The notes: a model not told the origin generated them from the sequence alone. A stretch of DNA of 64,000 nt from Pelobates cultripes (GCA_933207985.1 OW240913.1:98739265-98803264), one strand, 5' to 3'; positions 1 to 11,831 are shown, numbered from the stretch's first letter. A program made the numbers and translations.

Positions 1-1596
1 TCTCTGCCCCCTCTTGAAACAGACTGCATATTTTTTGAGGATTCTGCTTTGCCGCAGTAGGGGTGATTTTAAAACTAAAGTGGGTAGCCCCAACTCTGCT
101 CTCTCCCATCACCGACCGGGGAGCAGGTGCATCTTGGTACAAAATCCATGAAATGACCTGGAGCTGAAACTGTAAAAAAGTCAGTTTTATTTGGAGTTTA
201 TTTGTTGTTGGTTGCAATCTGCATTAAGTAAATTGCAATCTTTTTGTACCAGGCCATTGTCTTGCGCGTAATTAGGTAGGGCTGCAGCAGCTTACCTGCT
301 AGATCAACCCCACCCATATTCCGGTTATAGGCCTTGATGCACACTGGCTTCCTTGTGCTCTCAGCTCTGCCACTTACAGAGACCTTCACAGTCCTCTTAG
401 CATGGATGGTGGTAAGAAGGTACACATCCTTCTTATCTCTGTACTTAACTGCCAATAACTTCTCTTGGCGCAGAGTTGAGGTCTCCCCCCTTCGTAGCCG
501 GGTGCATGCAAGTTGTCCTGGGAAATCTGTGCGGTTCTTTCTGATTGCACCGCAAGCTAGAGTATCAAAAGAATACACGAGCTTGAACAAAGGGACACTT
601 GGATAAAAACTGTCTATATACTGTATATATACTTTGTTCATCAGGGAGAATATCAGGTCCAAGACAATCTTGCCACTGGTTCCCATATGTTCTGATCAAC
701 CTGGAGGGTCAAGGTGGCTAACCTTTTCCTTGTACAGCCGGAAGGCCTGAGTACACCCAGTCTCGCTCTCACAGAGCTTATACACCTTTACATCATACCT
801 GGAGCGCTTGGAAGGAATATACTGCTTGAATCCCAGCCTTCCCTTAGACTTCATCAGGGATTCATCCACGCATATATTCCTTCCAGGTGTATAAGGCTCT
901 GCAAGCCTGGCAACAAAGTGGGTAATCAGGGGGTGGATTTTATACAACCTGTCCTGTGAAACTGGGAATGCTCCATAGGGGGACACAGGCTGTTGTCGTT
1001 GAAGTGCATGAAATGTAGAATCATTTCATACCTCTTTCCCGACATACACTGGGAGTTAATGGGGGTAGAGCAGATTGGGCTATTGCTCCAGTAGGAGCAG
1101 ATGGATGGCTTCTTTATGATGCCCATCAGCATAGTCAATGCCCAGAATCTTTTAAATTCTGGCACATCGATGGGGGCCCATTGCTGCCTTGCCAAAAAAG
1201 AGTCAGGCTTTAAAGCACAGAGCTGATAGGCATAAGTTTGGGTGACAATGTTCCCCAATACATCATTGCATAGAAACACCTCCATAAACTGCTGGGGGCT
1301 AAATCCTGCGGCATCCACATTGATGCCAGGATTTGCAGTGAAAGGTGGGATATCTGGCCTCTGGCGATGAGGCGCTACACACGTCTCCTTCTGGAAAGGG
1401 GCTTAGCAGCCACAGATACATCACTTGATACATCACTAGCAGCAGACACTGTATCTAGTGATATATCTGAGCACCTGGCAGGGTCAAAATCAGGGTCGGT
1501 GTCAGACATAGATGCGTCAGCCTCTAACGCAAGGATGGCATATGCCTCCTCAGTGCTATACAACCTCTGTGACCTCTGTGACATGATCACAATCAC
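1..1596 (-). pseudogene. piggyBac transposase pseudogene (PGBD-like), C-terminus cut by window edge
   Basis: This encoded a cut-and-paste transposase of the piggyBac DDD family. The fragments read in order on the minus strand. An acidic N-terminal leader lies at 1375-1596, the dimerisation and early catalytic part at 926-1318, and the middle and C-terminal catalytic parts at 198-986. All three family aspartates can be seen: NICVDES (codon 864-866), DSFYPS (612-614) and NMGGVD (303-305). Breaks: the reading frame shifts between 1375 and 1318 and again near 950-990. An in-frame TGA lies near 697. A stop follows NNK at 198, although bases 1-180 still read like the start of the cysteine-rich C-terminal domain in shifted frames. 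It is therefore inactive as written. The family assignment is firm. Confidence 0.88.
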
Positions 1597-2247
1597 TTTA
1601 TTTAGTGATCTGTCACAAAAACAAAATCCCTTAAAAAAAATGAACCCCCAAAAAAGCTCTGCTGTGCAAGAGCCAGTGATTTATAGTGATCATTGGCAAG
1701 ATATGGCTTAATGGCTCTGAAAAGAGCCTTTGGGTCACACTATATTACAAATTCCTACCTAAAACTACCTAAATCTCTCTACCTAAACACAGATCTCTCT
1801 CTCTCTCACTAAAACACAAGTGAAGAGAGGGAGGGAGACCCACACTGATCAGAGTCAAATGGGGATCAAAGTAATGATACATATTATTATAGGGGCAAGC
1901 TCTGATTGAATGACTCTAGCCTGCCTTTATGATGAGGCAGGCTAGGGACACCCCCAGAAGCCCCATGATGCACTACCTTTAGAAAGTCAGTGCCAAATTG
2001 GAAGCCACATGGCTGGGGGTATGGGGGTGGGATTAATACATTTATTTTATAAAAAAATTTAAAATTGATTTTATTTATTTTATTGATTTTATTTGTCTTC
2101 ATTGAGTGCCTCGACACCTCAGCTGGACGTGATTACGATAGATTCCAACGCTAATATTTGCAGCGGATGTACGAGGTACGTCCGACAAAAAACGGTCCTT
2201 AAGGACTGTGGAAGTACCTAGTACATCTGTGGTCCTTAAGGAGTTAA
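1..2247 (-). mobile_element. piggyBac-type DNA transposon, right part; left end outside the window
   Basis: The decayed transposase (1-1596) is followed by about 650 bp of non-coding sequence ending in TTAA at 2244-2247. The last 100 bp carry short inverted repeats built on GGTCCTTAAGG (2191-2202 and 2231-2241) and on GTACxxxGTAC-like segments. A TTAA flank with a palindromic AT/GC terminal block is expected for piggyBac, which inserts at TTAA. The left terminus is not visible because the transposase C-terminal region runs off position 1. The outer boundary at 2247 is inferred from the TTAA and the abrupt loss of structure beyond it. Confidence 0.6.
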
Positions 2248-2282
2248 AGGTGACAGAACAGTCAAAGAATAATCTTTTGAAA

Positions 2283-2452
2283 CAGTGGTTCCCAACCCAG
2301 TCCTCAAGTATCTAACAGTCCTGTATTTAGGTATTACCCAGTTGTGTCTAAGGTGGTTTTATAAAGAAAAAGAAAACACTTTAGACACAATGAGGTAATC
2401 CCTAAATCCTAGACTGTTAGGGGGTACTTGAGGACTGGGTTGGGAACCTCTG
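2283..2452. mobile_element. hAT-type MITE (foldback, 170 bp)
   Basis: The ends form a long inverted repeat: CAGTGGTTCCCAACCC at the left pairs with GGGTTGGGAACCTCTG at the right. The arms continue inward with TCCTCAAGTA and TACTTGAGGA. CAG...CTG termini and an 8-bp target duplication are hAT hallmarks. The flanks are TTTTGAAA (2275-2282) and TTTTAAAT (2453-2460), 6 of 8 matching, so the duplication is plausible but decayed. There is no coding capacity. Confidence 0.75.
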
Positions 2453-2460
2453 TTTTAAAT

Positions 2461-4139
2461 CAATAGAAAGATATGTCACCATGCATATGACAAGTAATTC
2501 TCGTAAGATGGGAGAAAGGTTGATATCCCTGAACTCTTTTCAGTTCCTTCATAATAAGCGATGGGCTGCAGAGAAATGTCATAATTTCTTTCCAAGGTTG
2601 CCTTTTACTTGTCATTTATACAAGTGAGCCATCAGACGCTATTTGCTTCCTTTATGCAATGTATCTTTATTGTATTTATGATTTGGTATGTTTATTTTTA
2701 TTTCATCATTGATTTGTCGGTTACATGAAATTTTGTGTGATAACTTTATATTTTTTTGTATTTTGTGAAAAAACTTAAAGATCGTGGGAAAAAAACAGAG
2801 TTCTCTGGAATATAATAAAAGCATGCTTCGGTAACAAAACCACAAAAGGGCAACTAATCGCTGAAACTATCTATCTATCACAATAAGCAAAAAGCACATT
2901 CTAGCTTTTTAGCATTTAGCACACTCCCAGAAAATTTCAAAATAGATACAGAGTTTAAAACCAAATATTCTGTTGAGTCTCTCAATGCCTTGGTGAAAGG
3001 CAAACTGATTTTCGCATGTTTCTAGTGTATACAAATTAAGAACAGAAAAATTTTAACCAGTACGAGGCCATGTATAGGATCAATGTGAAACAAAAAAATT
3101 AAGAAAATTAAAATTCAAAAGCTGTATAGATAGCTTTAATTAACTGTTTAGCATGATTTACATTTAAGAACACTGTCATTTTTAGATTCATGTAATTATA
3201 AAAAAAAAAAGGATTAAAACCAGACAGATGTTCTTTTATGCAAGATTAAAAACACCACTCTTCACCCATCAGATTCCGTGCCATTTTTCAAATTATTAAT
3301 TTATGCAAGATTAGAATTGTACGTTCACAGGTGCTTTGTGACACAGTAGTAGCTTTTATACTCTTTATTTTCATACTTTATTAACTTTAATGAGTTTGGG
3401 CTACATTATTATGGAATGGACATTGATTTTCCTCCTTCCGCAAAAAACTGCTTCAACTACTTTAAAAATGCAACTCATAATTATACTAACATGATAAAGA
3501 GGGTTGCGTGTGCTCCTTTTTTTCCTGTGTAATTTCAGCTAACATTTATAAAGAAAGTCCCAGACATACAACCAACAAAGATTCTGTCCATCTTTTCCAC
3601 TCTCATCATAGATGTATACCTATCATCTATAATAGATGAGGCATGTATTGAAACAAGTAAATAAGTCTATTTCTTGCCTAGTGAAGTGCATATCTATCTA
3701 TCTATCTATCTATATATCTATCTATCTAACTATCTATCTATCAGAATTATTGCATTTTCTGTGTTTTGTTGGTTGTAGAGCACGCTTGTGATACTGCATT
3801 AAAAGGGTCATGCTTTTTACAGCTGTTGAAAAACTCTATTTAAAAAAAAAAATTTTTAAATGGTTGCTCCTTGTGGTCACGCACCAAATTAATGTTGATT
3901 ATATCCTTTTAAATTATTGTACAAAGAAGTGGGGGTATAGTTTTTTCATCAATAAGTAACAACTAAGACCGAAGCTTGAACTCTTAGAAAGAGTGCATGA
4001 TGGAACTTTAGTATACACTTTAGCTTACTTATTCCATCTGTAGGAAGATGAACAGTGGGATAATTAACTCACATGACAAATTTCAGACCATATCTGTCCT
4101 TGCTCTCTGGCATGTTCATTATCTATTCTTTATGCTAGA
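2461..4139. other. AT-rich DNA with no recognised gene
   Basis: Both strands are interrupted by frequent stops and I see no protein motif. Apart from the tetranucleotide tract at 3691-3742 and poly-A/T runs near 3200 and 3840 I find nothing to annotate. Confidence 0.5.
3691..3742. repeat. TATC/GATA microsatellite
   Basis: About thirteen copies of TATC, interrupted by one TATATA and one TAAC variant. It is a simple sequence repeat with no further structure. Confidence 0.9.
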
Positions 4140-4769
4140 ATGATCTCATGTCTGCAGCTCCCCAAACTCTCATACAATTCTTCCTTTCAAGTCTAATTTT
4201 CTGCTGTTTATGTCCAGTCTTTATGTTTGTTACATTACCTGAATCTAGTGAAGTAAAAAAATACTGGAGACACTTTACGTTGAACAGTTTTCTCAGCACC
4301 AAAAAGAGTAAGCTTCATATGAATTTTTTTATTCACATCACCAATGTTTATTTTTCATATTTGTTTTTTTGAGCAGTTCATGTATTCTTTGCAACCTTTC
4401 ATTCAGTATTTTTATATTTTGTTTTATATGTACTTGTTGTGGATCAGAAATGTTATATTCTTTGTTATATTCAGAGGAAGACCAAATTGTTGTTACAAGT
4501 GCACTTGGAGAAGCGAGAATTAGACACCAGACACCTGTTGGTATTCAAAATAAGCCTCTGACGTTTTATTCATCAGCTGGGTTTTATACATTAAAAAGTA
4601 AGTGCTTACGTGCAAATACTCTTAGAACAGTAATAGGAAGAGAATACAGATAAGACATAGGGATGAGCGTCATGTACACATAACAAATAAGTTTTCAAGG
4701 TAAGAGAGAACAAAATGATTAGAGCAGAGACATCTTAGGTGGGGGCTCTCTGCTCCCGGAACTTAGACA

Positions 4770-5058
4770 TATATGGTCTCGAGTGTTGTTTTAGCATCAA
4801 GCATTTCCTGAGTCCAAGTTAGCCAATTTTAATATAGGATATCATTATATGACACCTATAAGCTTGAGCCTTGGAATCAAGATAAATTCTATCACATACT
4901 CTGCATGTGCCATTTAGTGCAAAAATAGAAATATCTGCAGTGAATGTAGTTTTTCATACTCTCTCGAAGTGACTTACATCTAGGACCACTTACATTCAAC
5001 AAATATATAGATCGCTTGATCTGGATTCATAGCTTCTTCTCTAAACTCTGTTTTACAT
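4770..5058 (-). pseudogene. Retroviral env-like scrap, related to the remnant at 60475-61634
   Basis: On the minus strand the stretch around 4795-4880 matches 60500-60590 base for base over several blocks (CCAAGTTAGCCAATTTTAA and GAGCCTTGGAATCAAG). Both sit in the same orientation and both are cut by a solo LTR. The reading frame has several stops. The env assignment is borrowed from the better preserved copy near 61 kb, so it is weaker here. The sequence between 4491 and 4769 on the same strand has a TATA-like box and an AATAAA and might be a short LTR, but no target duplication supports that. Confidence 0.4.
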
Positions 5059-6471
5059 TGTTACAAAATGCCTTTTGTAAATGTTCCTTTAAATGACAAA
5101 TTGCCCTGGATTATGGAGGAGTCTATTTGCCAGCCTCCTCCCCCATGACTATGGACCGGGTGTGTATGGCCCTTTAAGACAGTTGGTGGGCATATTGGGG
5201 CTTATGGACTTTTTATGGTGCTGGCCCTTTAAGCACATTTTTGGGGCATAGGGAAAATTGGGACACTGCCCCTTTAAGACGGTGTCCCCATACTTGTTTG
5301 GGACACTGCCCCTTCAAGTCTGTGTCCTCAGTGTCCCCAGACTTGGTTAAAACCATTTGTTCCTGGCCATTTCCCACTTGGTTCAGTAAATGGGGCTTAC
5401 TGAACCAAGTACCACACAGGCGGACCTCCCAGGTTGTGGGATTGCTGTAGGTAAATTGCCGAATGCTGGGTGGCCACTGTTCGCGCAAACGAACACGTGG
5501 CGGCGCCATCTTTGTTCATTCAAATACAGTCAGCGGTGTGTGCAGCCAAATTCATGGAACTAAAATCAGCTGCACATTTCCACGAACACCGCTGACCTGT
5601 ACCTTCTCCCATACTGAACTTTCAGAAGCAGAGACTAAGTCCCATTCGGCGATGGGACTTAGTCATTTTTTCAGCCTGAAATAGACCGACCGCACAGCCC
5701 AAATCTATGGAACTGTTTTGGGCATGAAAATGTGCTTGTGGTCGGTCATAAAGGACTTCCGTCTAACTTTTTATCCACTGGAGGGATTTGTGTGATTTTT
5801 GGTTATGTTTATATTTAAAGTGTGCTGTTCTGAATATGTAATTGTTATGAAGATTGGATGTATGGTTTAAAGTTATAGTACATGTATAAAAACTGTATTA
5901 TTCCTGCCTGTGATAATTATGTTAACCATTGTGTGCCATAATTGGATCACAGGCAGAGGGGAGGATTTTGTGTGTTATTGCTGGGAGTGTTTTCTGTAAT
6001 GTACGTGTGTTATTGGTTGTTCTGTAAAACCCTGTGGGTGGTCCTATGTAAGGAAAACCTGCATAAAAGAAGGCCATTTGGTGCCAAATAAAACAGAATG
6101 ACTTGACCCTCTAACTTGCAGCCTTGACTCATGTTTGTAGGGGACAGCTGTAATCACTACAGGGATTGCTATGCTCTTCATACTCCCTTAGCTACTGAGC
6201 TCTTGTAAGAGCTCTTGTTCCTGATAATGCTTTGCTCTACAGAAGGAAGAGGTTCAGCTACTGGAACCTAGAGCCTGGTCATTGGTCCAGGGTGGATAGC
6301 AGACGGTGAGATCCTAGCCCAGTAGCGACGGTTCGTGGAGTCTGCAGCACTTAAGGTGTCTATGCAGTATGCAGTAGTTATGGTGCCTACGATGCTGATG
6401 GTCCTTGGGTGAGTGCTAGGAGCATCCTTTCTACGGTCCAACTTCCAGCCAGCCTGGAGGCAACTGTAACA
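5059..6471 (+). mobile_element. Solo LTR, copy 1 (5-bp TSD TACAT)
   Basis: It begins TG (5059) and ends CA (6471), flanked by a perfect 5-bp duplication TACAT at 5054-5058 and 6472-6476. U3 contains repeated CCCTTTAAG motifs (about 5171, 5228, 5270 and a variant at 5310). A TATA-like CATAAAAG lies near 6062 and an AATAAA at 6087-6092, giving plus-strand promoter and polyadenylation order. It shares long blocks with the LTRs at 20137, 56198 and 59243. There is no internal coding region, so it arose by LTR-LTR recombination. Five-base duplications fit Ty3/gypsy or retroviral integrases; I cannot tell which. Confidence 0.8.
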
Positions 6472-6482
6472 TACATATACAG

Positions 6483-7045
6483 TTAAAGGGATACTATAGC
6501 CATTAAAACAAATTTTGCTTGAAGAATCAGTTTTTGTGTATAGATCATGCCCCTGCAGTCTCACTGTTCAATTTTCTGAAATTTGGGAATTAAATCACTT
6601 TGTTTATACAGCCCTAGTCACTCCTCCAAGCATGTGACTTGCTCAGCCTTCCTAAACACTTCCTGTAAAGCGTCATCTAATGTTTACACTTCCTTTATTG
6701 CAAATTCTGTTTAATTTATCATTTATTTTCTCCTGCTCATTTAGTAGCCTTTGAGATTTTGCAGGAGCCTCCCGTATTTAATAAAGTTAAATTTACAGGG
6801 CAGGAGATAAAAAAAAAAAGTTTAAAAGTAAATTAACATGTTGTTGAAAATAAAACCGTTTTGTTTTAATGCAGGCTATGTCAGTCACAGCCAGAGGAGG
6901 TGTGTCTGGGGCTTGATAATCAGAAACAAATTGATTTAACTCCTAAACGGTAGTGAATTAAGCAGTGAAACTTCAGAGGCGTGATCTATACACAAAAACT
7001 GCTAAATAAGCTTACGTTGATTTGGTGACTCTAGTATCTCTTTAA
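6483..7045. mobile_element. T2-type MITE with TTAA ends
   Basis: The left end TTAAAGGGATACTATAG and the reverse complement of the right end TTAAAGAGATACTAGAG match with two differences. The outer TTAA at 6483-6486 and 7042-7045 is the expected target. TTAAAGGRR termini define the T2 MITE group described from Xenopus. The element is 563 bp long with no ORF. It starts 6 bp beyond the TSD of the neighbouring LTR. Confidence 0.75.
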
Positions 7046-8440
7046 CTATGGTAAGGTATGTTTAATTTAAATTAGGTCACTTTTTTGAAAGCATGAAATG
7101 CAAGGTTAATCCAAAAAAATACTCTGCTATTATCAAACTAAATTTAGATTGTCAGCTCTATGGAGAAGAAGTTTATTTTTTTACCAACTGCAGATCTTTT
7201 TAACCTCAAATTTAAATACAAATATTACTGCATTTACTCTAAATCTATAAATATATTAATGTTAGCTGTAAAGTGCAAAGAACACCTATTAGCATTATTT
7301 AAAAACACATTTGCATAAGTATAATTGTTAGAGATTGTTAGGGGTTACAAGTGTCATATAATTATGAGATTAGAAATTTTTTTTGTAAGCAACAGAGATT
7401 TATAGTTTAGAAATAAAATAAGGAAAAACAGTGAATGTTATATTTTAGGTTTTGGGAGCAAAAATATAATCCTTAAGTGCATTCTTTTTTCTTTAACTTG
7501 TTTAGATCTTTCACATCAATATCTCATTTGTCACTTCACCCTCAATGCCCATTGATACATTTAATGTATCATTTCTGACCTCTTGATAAATGCGATAAAT
7601 GCTGAGTTCTTGAAAGCAGGACTTATGGTTTTGTTTCCTATAATTATAGATAAATGCTGGCTCCATTAAAATATGAGGCAGAGGCATTGGGCATAGTTCA
7701 GTCACACTGTCTAAAGATGGATGAAAGATTCATACTTAACAATTATTTAAATTCTACACTTCAGTTACAAAACTGTTCAGATTTATTTTTCTATAACCCA
7801 ACACCAGCATTTTGACAGATGTATGAATTTAGAAAAAAATACTTAAAGTAAGTGATAACTAAACTGTATATTGAAATTAAATTTTTTTTGCTTAACAAAA
7901 AAGTTGAATATAGTTTTTGAAAAATGGGATTAATGCAAATACATACCTATAATGAAACCAGAAAATTCTCCTTCTACTACCCAATATGCCACTTCTAGAT
8001 CATCATGCCAGATGACCTTACTCCAATCCAGTGGTTTTCATAGAGGATTTTCATGCAGAAAAGTGGCGTATGCTAGACGTGCAACAATTACCACAATCCG
8101 CCAGTCCAATGTATTTTATAGAAAAGGATTTAATCCGGTAGGTTGCATTCGGCATCATGTTGCTGTACATGATGACACCAAATGTACAGATCTTTGTTTT
8201 TGAAGTTCTTAAAGAGAAAGTGCATCTAGTGGATGTCAGTCTGATAAATGAAAACACTGCTGGTTTTCATAAAGAAAAATGTTTTACAATGTCTGAGAAA
8301 AGGGACAGCAACTATACACCTAAACCTTCATACCTCCTTAAAGTGCACAGAAAAGTGAAGCCCCCAAATACCTTTCTTCACAAATGTGTATAAATGTGCA
8401 TAACACAAAGCATATAAGTGCATTTAAAACAACACATCTA
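7046..8440. other. AT-rich DNA, no recognised gene
   Basis: There is no convincing coding segment. A short minus-strand open stretch (7950-8035) ending in a GTATGT donor-like hexamer looks briefly exon-like, but it has no visible acceptor and matches nothing I know. Confidence 0.45.
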
Positions 8441-8652
8441 CAGGGAGTGCAGAATTATTAGGCAAGTTGTATTTTTGAGGATTAATTTTATTATTGAACA
8501 ACAACCATGTTCTCAATGAACCCAAAAAACTCATTAATATCAAAGCTGAATATTTTTGGAAGTAGTTTTTAGTTTGTTTTTAGTTATAGCTATGTTAGGG
8601 GGATATCTGTGTGTGCAGGTGACTATTACTGTGCATAATTATTAGGCAACTT
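8441..8652 (+). repeat. Left terminal inverted repeat of the Tc1-like element
   Basis: The outer motif CAGGGAGTGCAGAATTATTA is at the terminus. A related inner motif GTGCATAATTATTAGGCAAC starts at 8631. Together they form the left IR/DR arm that pairs with 9801-10002. Confidence 0.88.
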
Positions 8653-8767
8653 AACAAAAAACAAATATATACCCATTTCAATTATTTATTATTACCAGTG
8701 AAACCAATATAACATCTCAACATTCACAAATATACATTTCTGACATTCAAAAACAAACAAAAACAAA

Positions 8768-9784
8768 TCAGTGACCAATATAGCCACCTTTCTTTGCAAG
8801 GACACTCAAAAGCCTGCCATCCATGGATTCTGTCAGTGTTTTGATCTGTTCACCATCAACATTGCGTGCAGCAGCAACCACAGCCTCCCAGACACTGTTC
8901 AGAGAGGTGTACTGTTTTCCCTCCTTGTAAATCTCACATTTGATGATGGACCACAGGTTCTCAATGGGGTTCAGATCAGGTGAACAAGGAGGCCATGTCA
9001 TTAGATTTTCTTCTTTTATACCCTTTCTTGCCAGCCACGCTGTGGAGTACTTGGACGCGTGTGATGGAGCATTGTCCTGCATGAAAATCATGTTTTTCTT
9101 GAAGGATGCAGACTTCTTCCTGTACCACTGCTTGAAGAAGGTGTCTTCCAGGAACTGGCAGTAGGACTGGGAGTTGAGCTTGACTCCATCCTCAACCCGA
9201 AAAGGCCCCACAAGCTCATCTTTGATGATACCAGCCCAAACCAGTACTCCACCTCCACCTTGCTGGCGTCTGAGTCGGACTGGAGCTCTCTGCCCTTTAC
9301 CAATCCAGCCACGGGCCCATCCATCTGGCCCATCAAGACTCACTCTCATTTCATCAGTCCATAAAACCTTAGAAAAATCAGTCTTGAGATATTTCTTGGC
9401 CCAGTCTTGATGTTTCAGCTTGTGTGTCTTGTTCAGTGGTGGTCGTCTTTCAGCCTTTCTTACCTTGGCCATGTCTCTGAGTATTGCACACCTTGTGCTT
9501 TTGGGCACTCCAGTGATGTTGCAGCTCTGAAATATGGCCAAACTGGTGGCAAGTGGCATCGTGGCAGCTGCACGCTTGACTTTTCTCAGTTCATGGGCAG
9601 TTATTTTGCGCCTTGGTTTTTCCACACGCTTCTTGCGACCCTGTTGACTATTTTGAATGAAACGCTTGATTGTTCGATGATCACGCTTCAGAAGCTTTGC
9701 AATTTTAAGAGTGCTGCATCCCTCTGCAAGATATCTCACTATTTTTGACTTTTCTGAGCCTGTCAAGTCCTTCTTTTGACCCAT
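8768..9784 (-). CDS. Tc1/mariner transposase, DD37E, intact 338 codons
   Basis: This cut-and-paste DDE transposase acts in the nucleus on the flanking ~205-bp inverted repeats and inserts at TA. The N-terminal part (about residues 8-50) is a helix-turn-helix of the paired-like DNA-binding type, followed by a basic stretch GRKKRVEKPRRK (49-60). The catalytic residues are D144 in LWTDEMRVS, D237 in FMQDNAPSH and E275 in NPIENLW. Thirty-seven residues separate the second D and the E, so this is DD37E and not DD34E. A glycine-rich GGGGVLVW box (176-183) and PPCSPDLNP (265-273) are typical. Length matches a full Tc1-like protein and there is no stop or frameshift. The ATG at 9784 lies 17 bp inside the inner repeat, which supports this start. 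The assignment to the TRT lineage is an inference from DD37E spacing and vertebrate context. Confidence 0.95.
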   Translation of the reverse strand: MGQKKDLTGSEKSKIVRYLAEGCSTLKIAKLLKRDHRTIKRFIQNSQQGRKKRVEKPRRKITAHELRKVKRAAATMPLATSLAIFQSCNITGVPKSTRCAILRDMAKVRKAERRPPLNKTHKLKHQDWAKKYLKTDFSKVLWTDEMRVSLDGPDGWARGWIGKGQRAPVRLRRQQGGGGVLVWAGIIKDELVGPFRVEDGVKLNSQSYCQFLEDTFFKQWYRKKSASFKKNMIFMQDNAPSHASKYSTAWLARKGIKEENLMTWPPCSPDLNPIENLWSIIKCEIYKEGKQYTSLNSVWEAVVAAARNVDGEQIKTLTESMDGRLLSVLAKKGGYIGH

Positions 9785-9800
9785 TTTGCCAAAGGAAAGG

Positions 9801-10002
9801 AAGTTGCCTAATAATTATGCACACCTGATATAGGGTGTTGATGTCATTAGACCACACCCCTTCTCATTACAGAGATGCACATCACCTAATATGCTTAATT
9901 GGTAGTAGGCTTTCGAGCCTATACAGCTTGGAGTAAGACAACATGCATAAAGAGGATGATGTGGTCAAAATACTCATTTGCCTAATAATTCTGCACTCCC
10001 TG
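9801..10002 (-). repeat. Right terminal inverted repeat of the Tc1-like element
   Basis: It mirrors the left arm: inner motif at 9801-9823, outer motif ending at 10002 next to TA. The first ~25 bases are identical to the left end when reversed. Confidence 0.88.
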
Positions 10003-10004
10003 TA

Positions 10005-11831
10005 TACACCATTTTGTATAGATTTAGAAAGCAATAGACAATAAAAAATTAAAGTGAAATAAATGAAAGATAAAAAAAAAAAAAATAGTACAATTGCCCC
10101 CGTCTCCTCCACCCTTACAAAAAAAAACACAAAAAACAGGTCCTTCAAATGTAGTATTCAAGTAAATAACCTGATGTATGTATCTACTATATTAAAGGTC
10201 AACCAAATAGCTAAACAATAGCAGAGGCAATCTCAGTATAGCTAAATTTACACAAATAACTGTCCTAAAAGCAACAGCACACAAAAAATTTAAAAAGAAA
10301 AAAGGAAGATGTAACTATGTGAATGGCAAAAAAACTATGAAAAGAATACAGGGCAATATACTTGGCAGGATGGTCATCCCTTATCAGACGCAGACATACC
10401 TAAATGTGCCACCTACACGTGCATGTAATTACAATTCATAGACACAGAGAAAAGGGACTGCACTTAAGTTAAAATGAATGTTTCATCATAAAAAAACTTC
10501 ATCATGTTTAAATGGATTTGACTCCAGTCCACAGGTCTCTGTGCTAATCACTATCCAATCATGTTTCTATACTCCTACTAAGTTGAAGACTATAGCAATA
10601 TGTTACTCAGCTTTGCCTCAAAAATATGACATGCCTCAGAAAAATATACATATATGTTAAATTGGAAATCTGACTGTTCAATCAGCTTTACTTTTGACCA
10701 ATGGGTTGCACTCCTTAGTTGTTTGATGGATGTTACTTGGTGTTTTAATGTTGTGTTGCTGCACTAGTACCTTATCTCAGACAGTATCAGCAAGATGTTT
10801 CTGATGGTTTCTCCCATCTGTTGGCAATGCAAAAGTATTATTGGGACATTTATGCGTATTTGATGGTCATTTCGGAAGATACAGGGCTTTTGGTCCACTC
10901 TCCAAGACTTTATGGTACAGCTCTGTGATCTCCATATTTTACAACTTTCTGTGTAAGTTTTTACTGGAACAGGTTCCCTATCACGTCAAAGCTATTCACA
11001 TATTGCTGGCTGGTAGGAATATCATTAAACAGGCTCAATAACATTATGCATTTGAGATTTTGCAAAATCATCCACATTCCACATGATCATGTATTGCTCA
11101 CATCTGGGAGCCCTAGAAATCTTTGTATAAAACATGTGGGGTAGCATGGGTGGGAGTTTCCTGTGTGCATCCGATACTAATTGTGAAGTTTATTTTTTAT
11201 AAAAATACCCTTAATGTCATTGATTGTAATGGGTGGAAGTTCTTTGTTCACTGGTTTTATTTTCCTACCCATATTTTTTCTGTACCTGTCATATCCCCTT
11301 TGGTGTCAATAAATATTTAAGTAAAAAATGTTTTCATCATAAAGAAAGGTGCTCAAGACTGTTTGGGGTGGTCAGACTCCAATATCTCTTGATAAAAGTT
11401 AACATAGAGTCCAGGCACTCAATGCTGTTTTAATAGACTTTATTGAATGTTATTGCCCTTGTTGCATCTTTTCAGTCATGCAATGCGACCTTTGTCAAAC
11501 CGGCTCTATTCAAACTTTTACCATATAATTACAATTCAGTCAGTAAGTCTCTTGCTTCAAAATATTAATTACATAAACAGCCAACCTTAAATGTACAAAA
11601 AAAAAAAACTGAATGATTGCATCAGCTTTTGCAGATCAGCAGGTAATTGCATCCACTAAATGTGCTCTGCATTCAATACACAATCAGTTGATAAGATGAA
11701 AAGATAATTTTGTTCCGAGGGACATGTTGCTGAAGGTGTGAAATGTGCAATCAGAAGTCAATACTCCCTTTGAAGGCTCTGGGGATTTGACAGAAACATT
11801 ACTATATTTATTACCGTGTGTATATATATAT

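Larger units (their letters stand above)
8441..10002 (-). mobile_element. Complete Tc1-like transposon, DD37E (TRT-like) type
   Basis: It is flanked by TA at 8439-8440 and 10003-10004. The outer ends are inverted copies of CAGGGAGTGCAGAATTATTA. A second inverted copy of the inner motif (ATAATTATTAGGCAACTT type) lies at 8631-8652 and 9801-9823. Each end is therefore a ~205-bp inverted repeat with two internal direct repeats, the IR/DR layout used by several Tc1-like transposons as paired transposase sites. One intact transposase gene lies between. The ends and the ORF are both preserved, so this copy looks young and possibly autonomous. Confidence 0.93.

Noticed and set aside
198..686. Single-frame functional piggyBac transposase
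   Set aside because: The frame needs two shifts and reads through at least one in-frame stop, so the copy is a pseudogene.
7950..8060. Exon-like minus-strand segment ending in GTATGT
   Set aside because: Only about 30 codons, a stop shortly upstream, no acceptor seen and no recognised protein.
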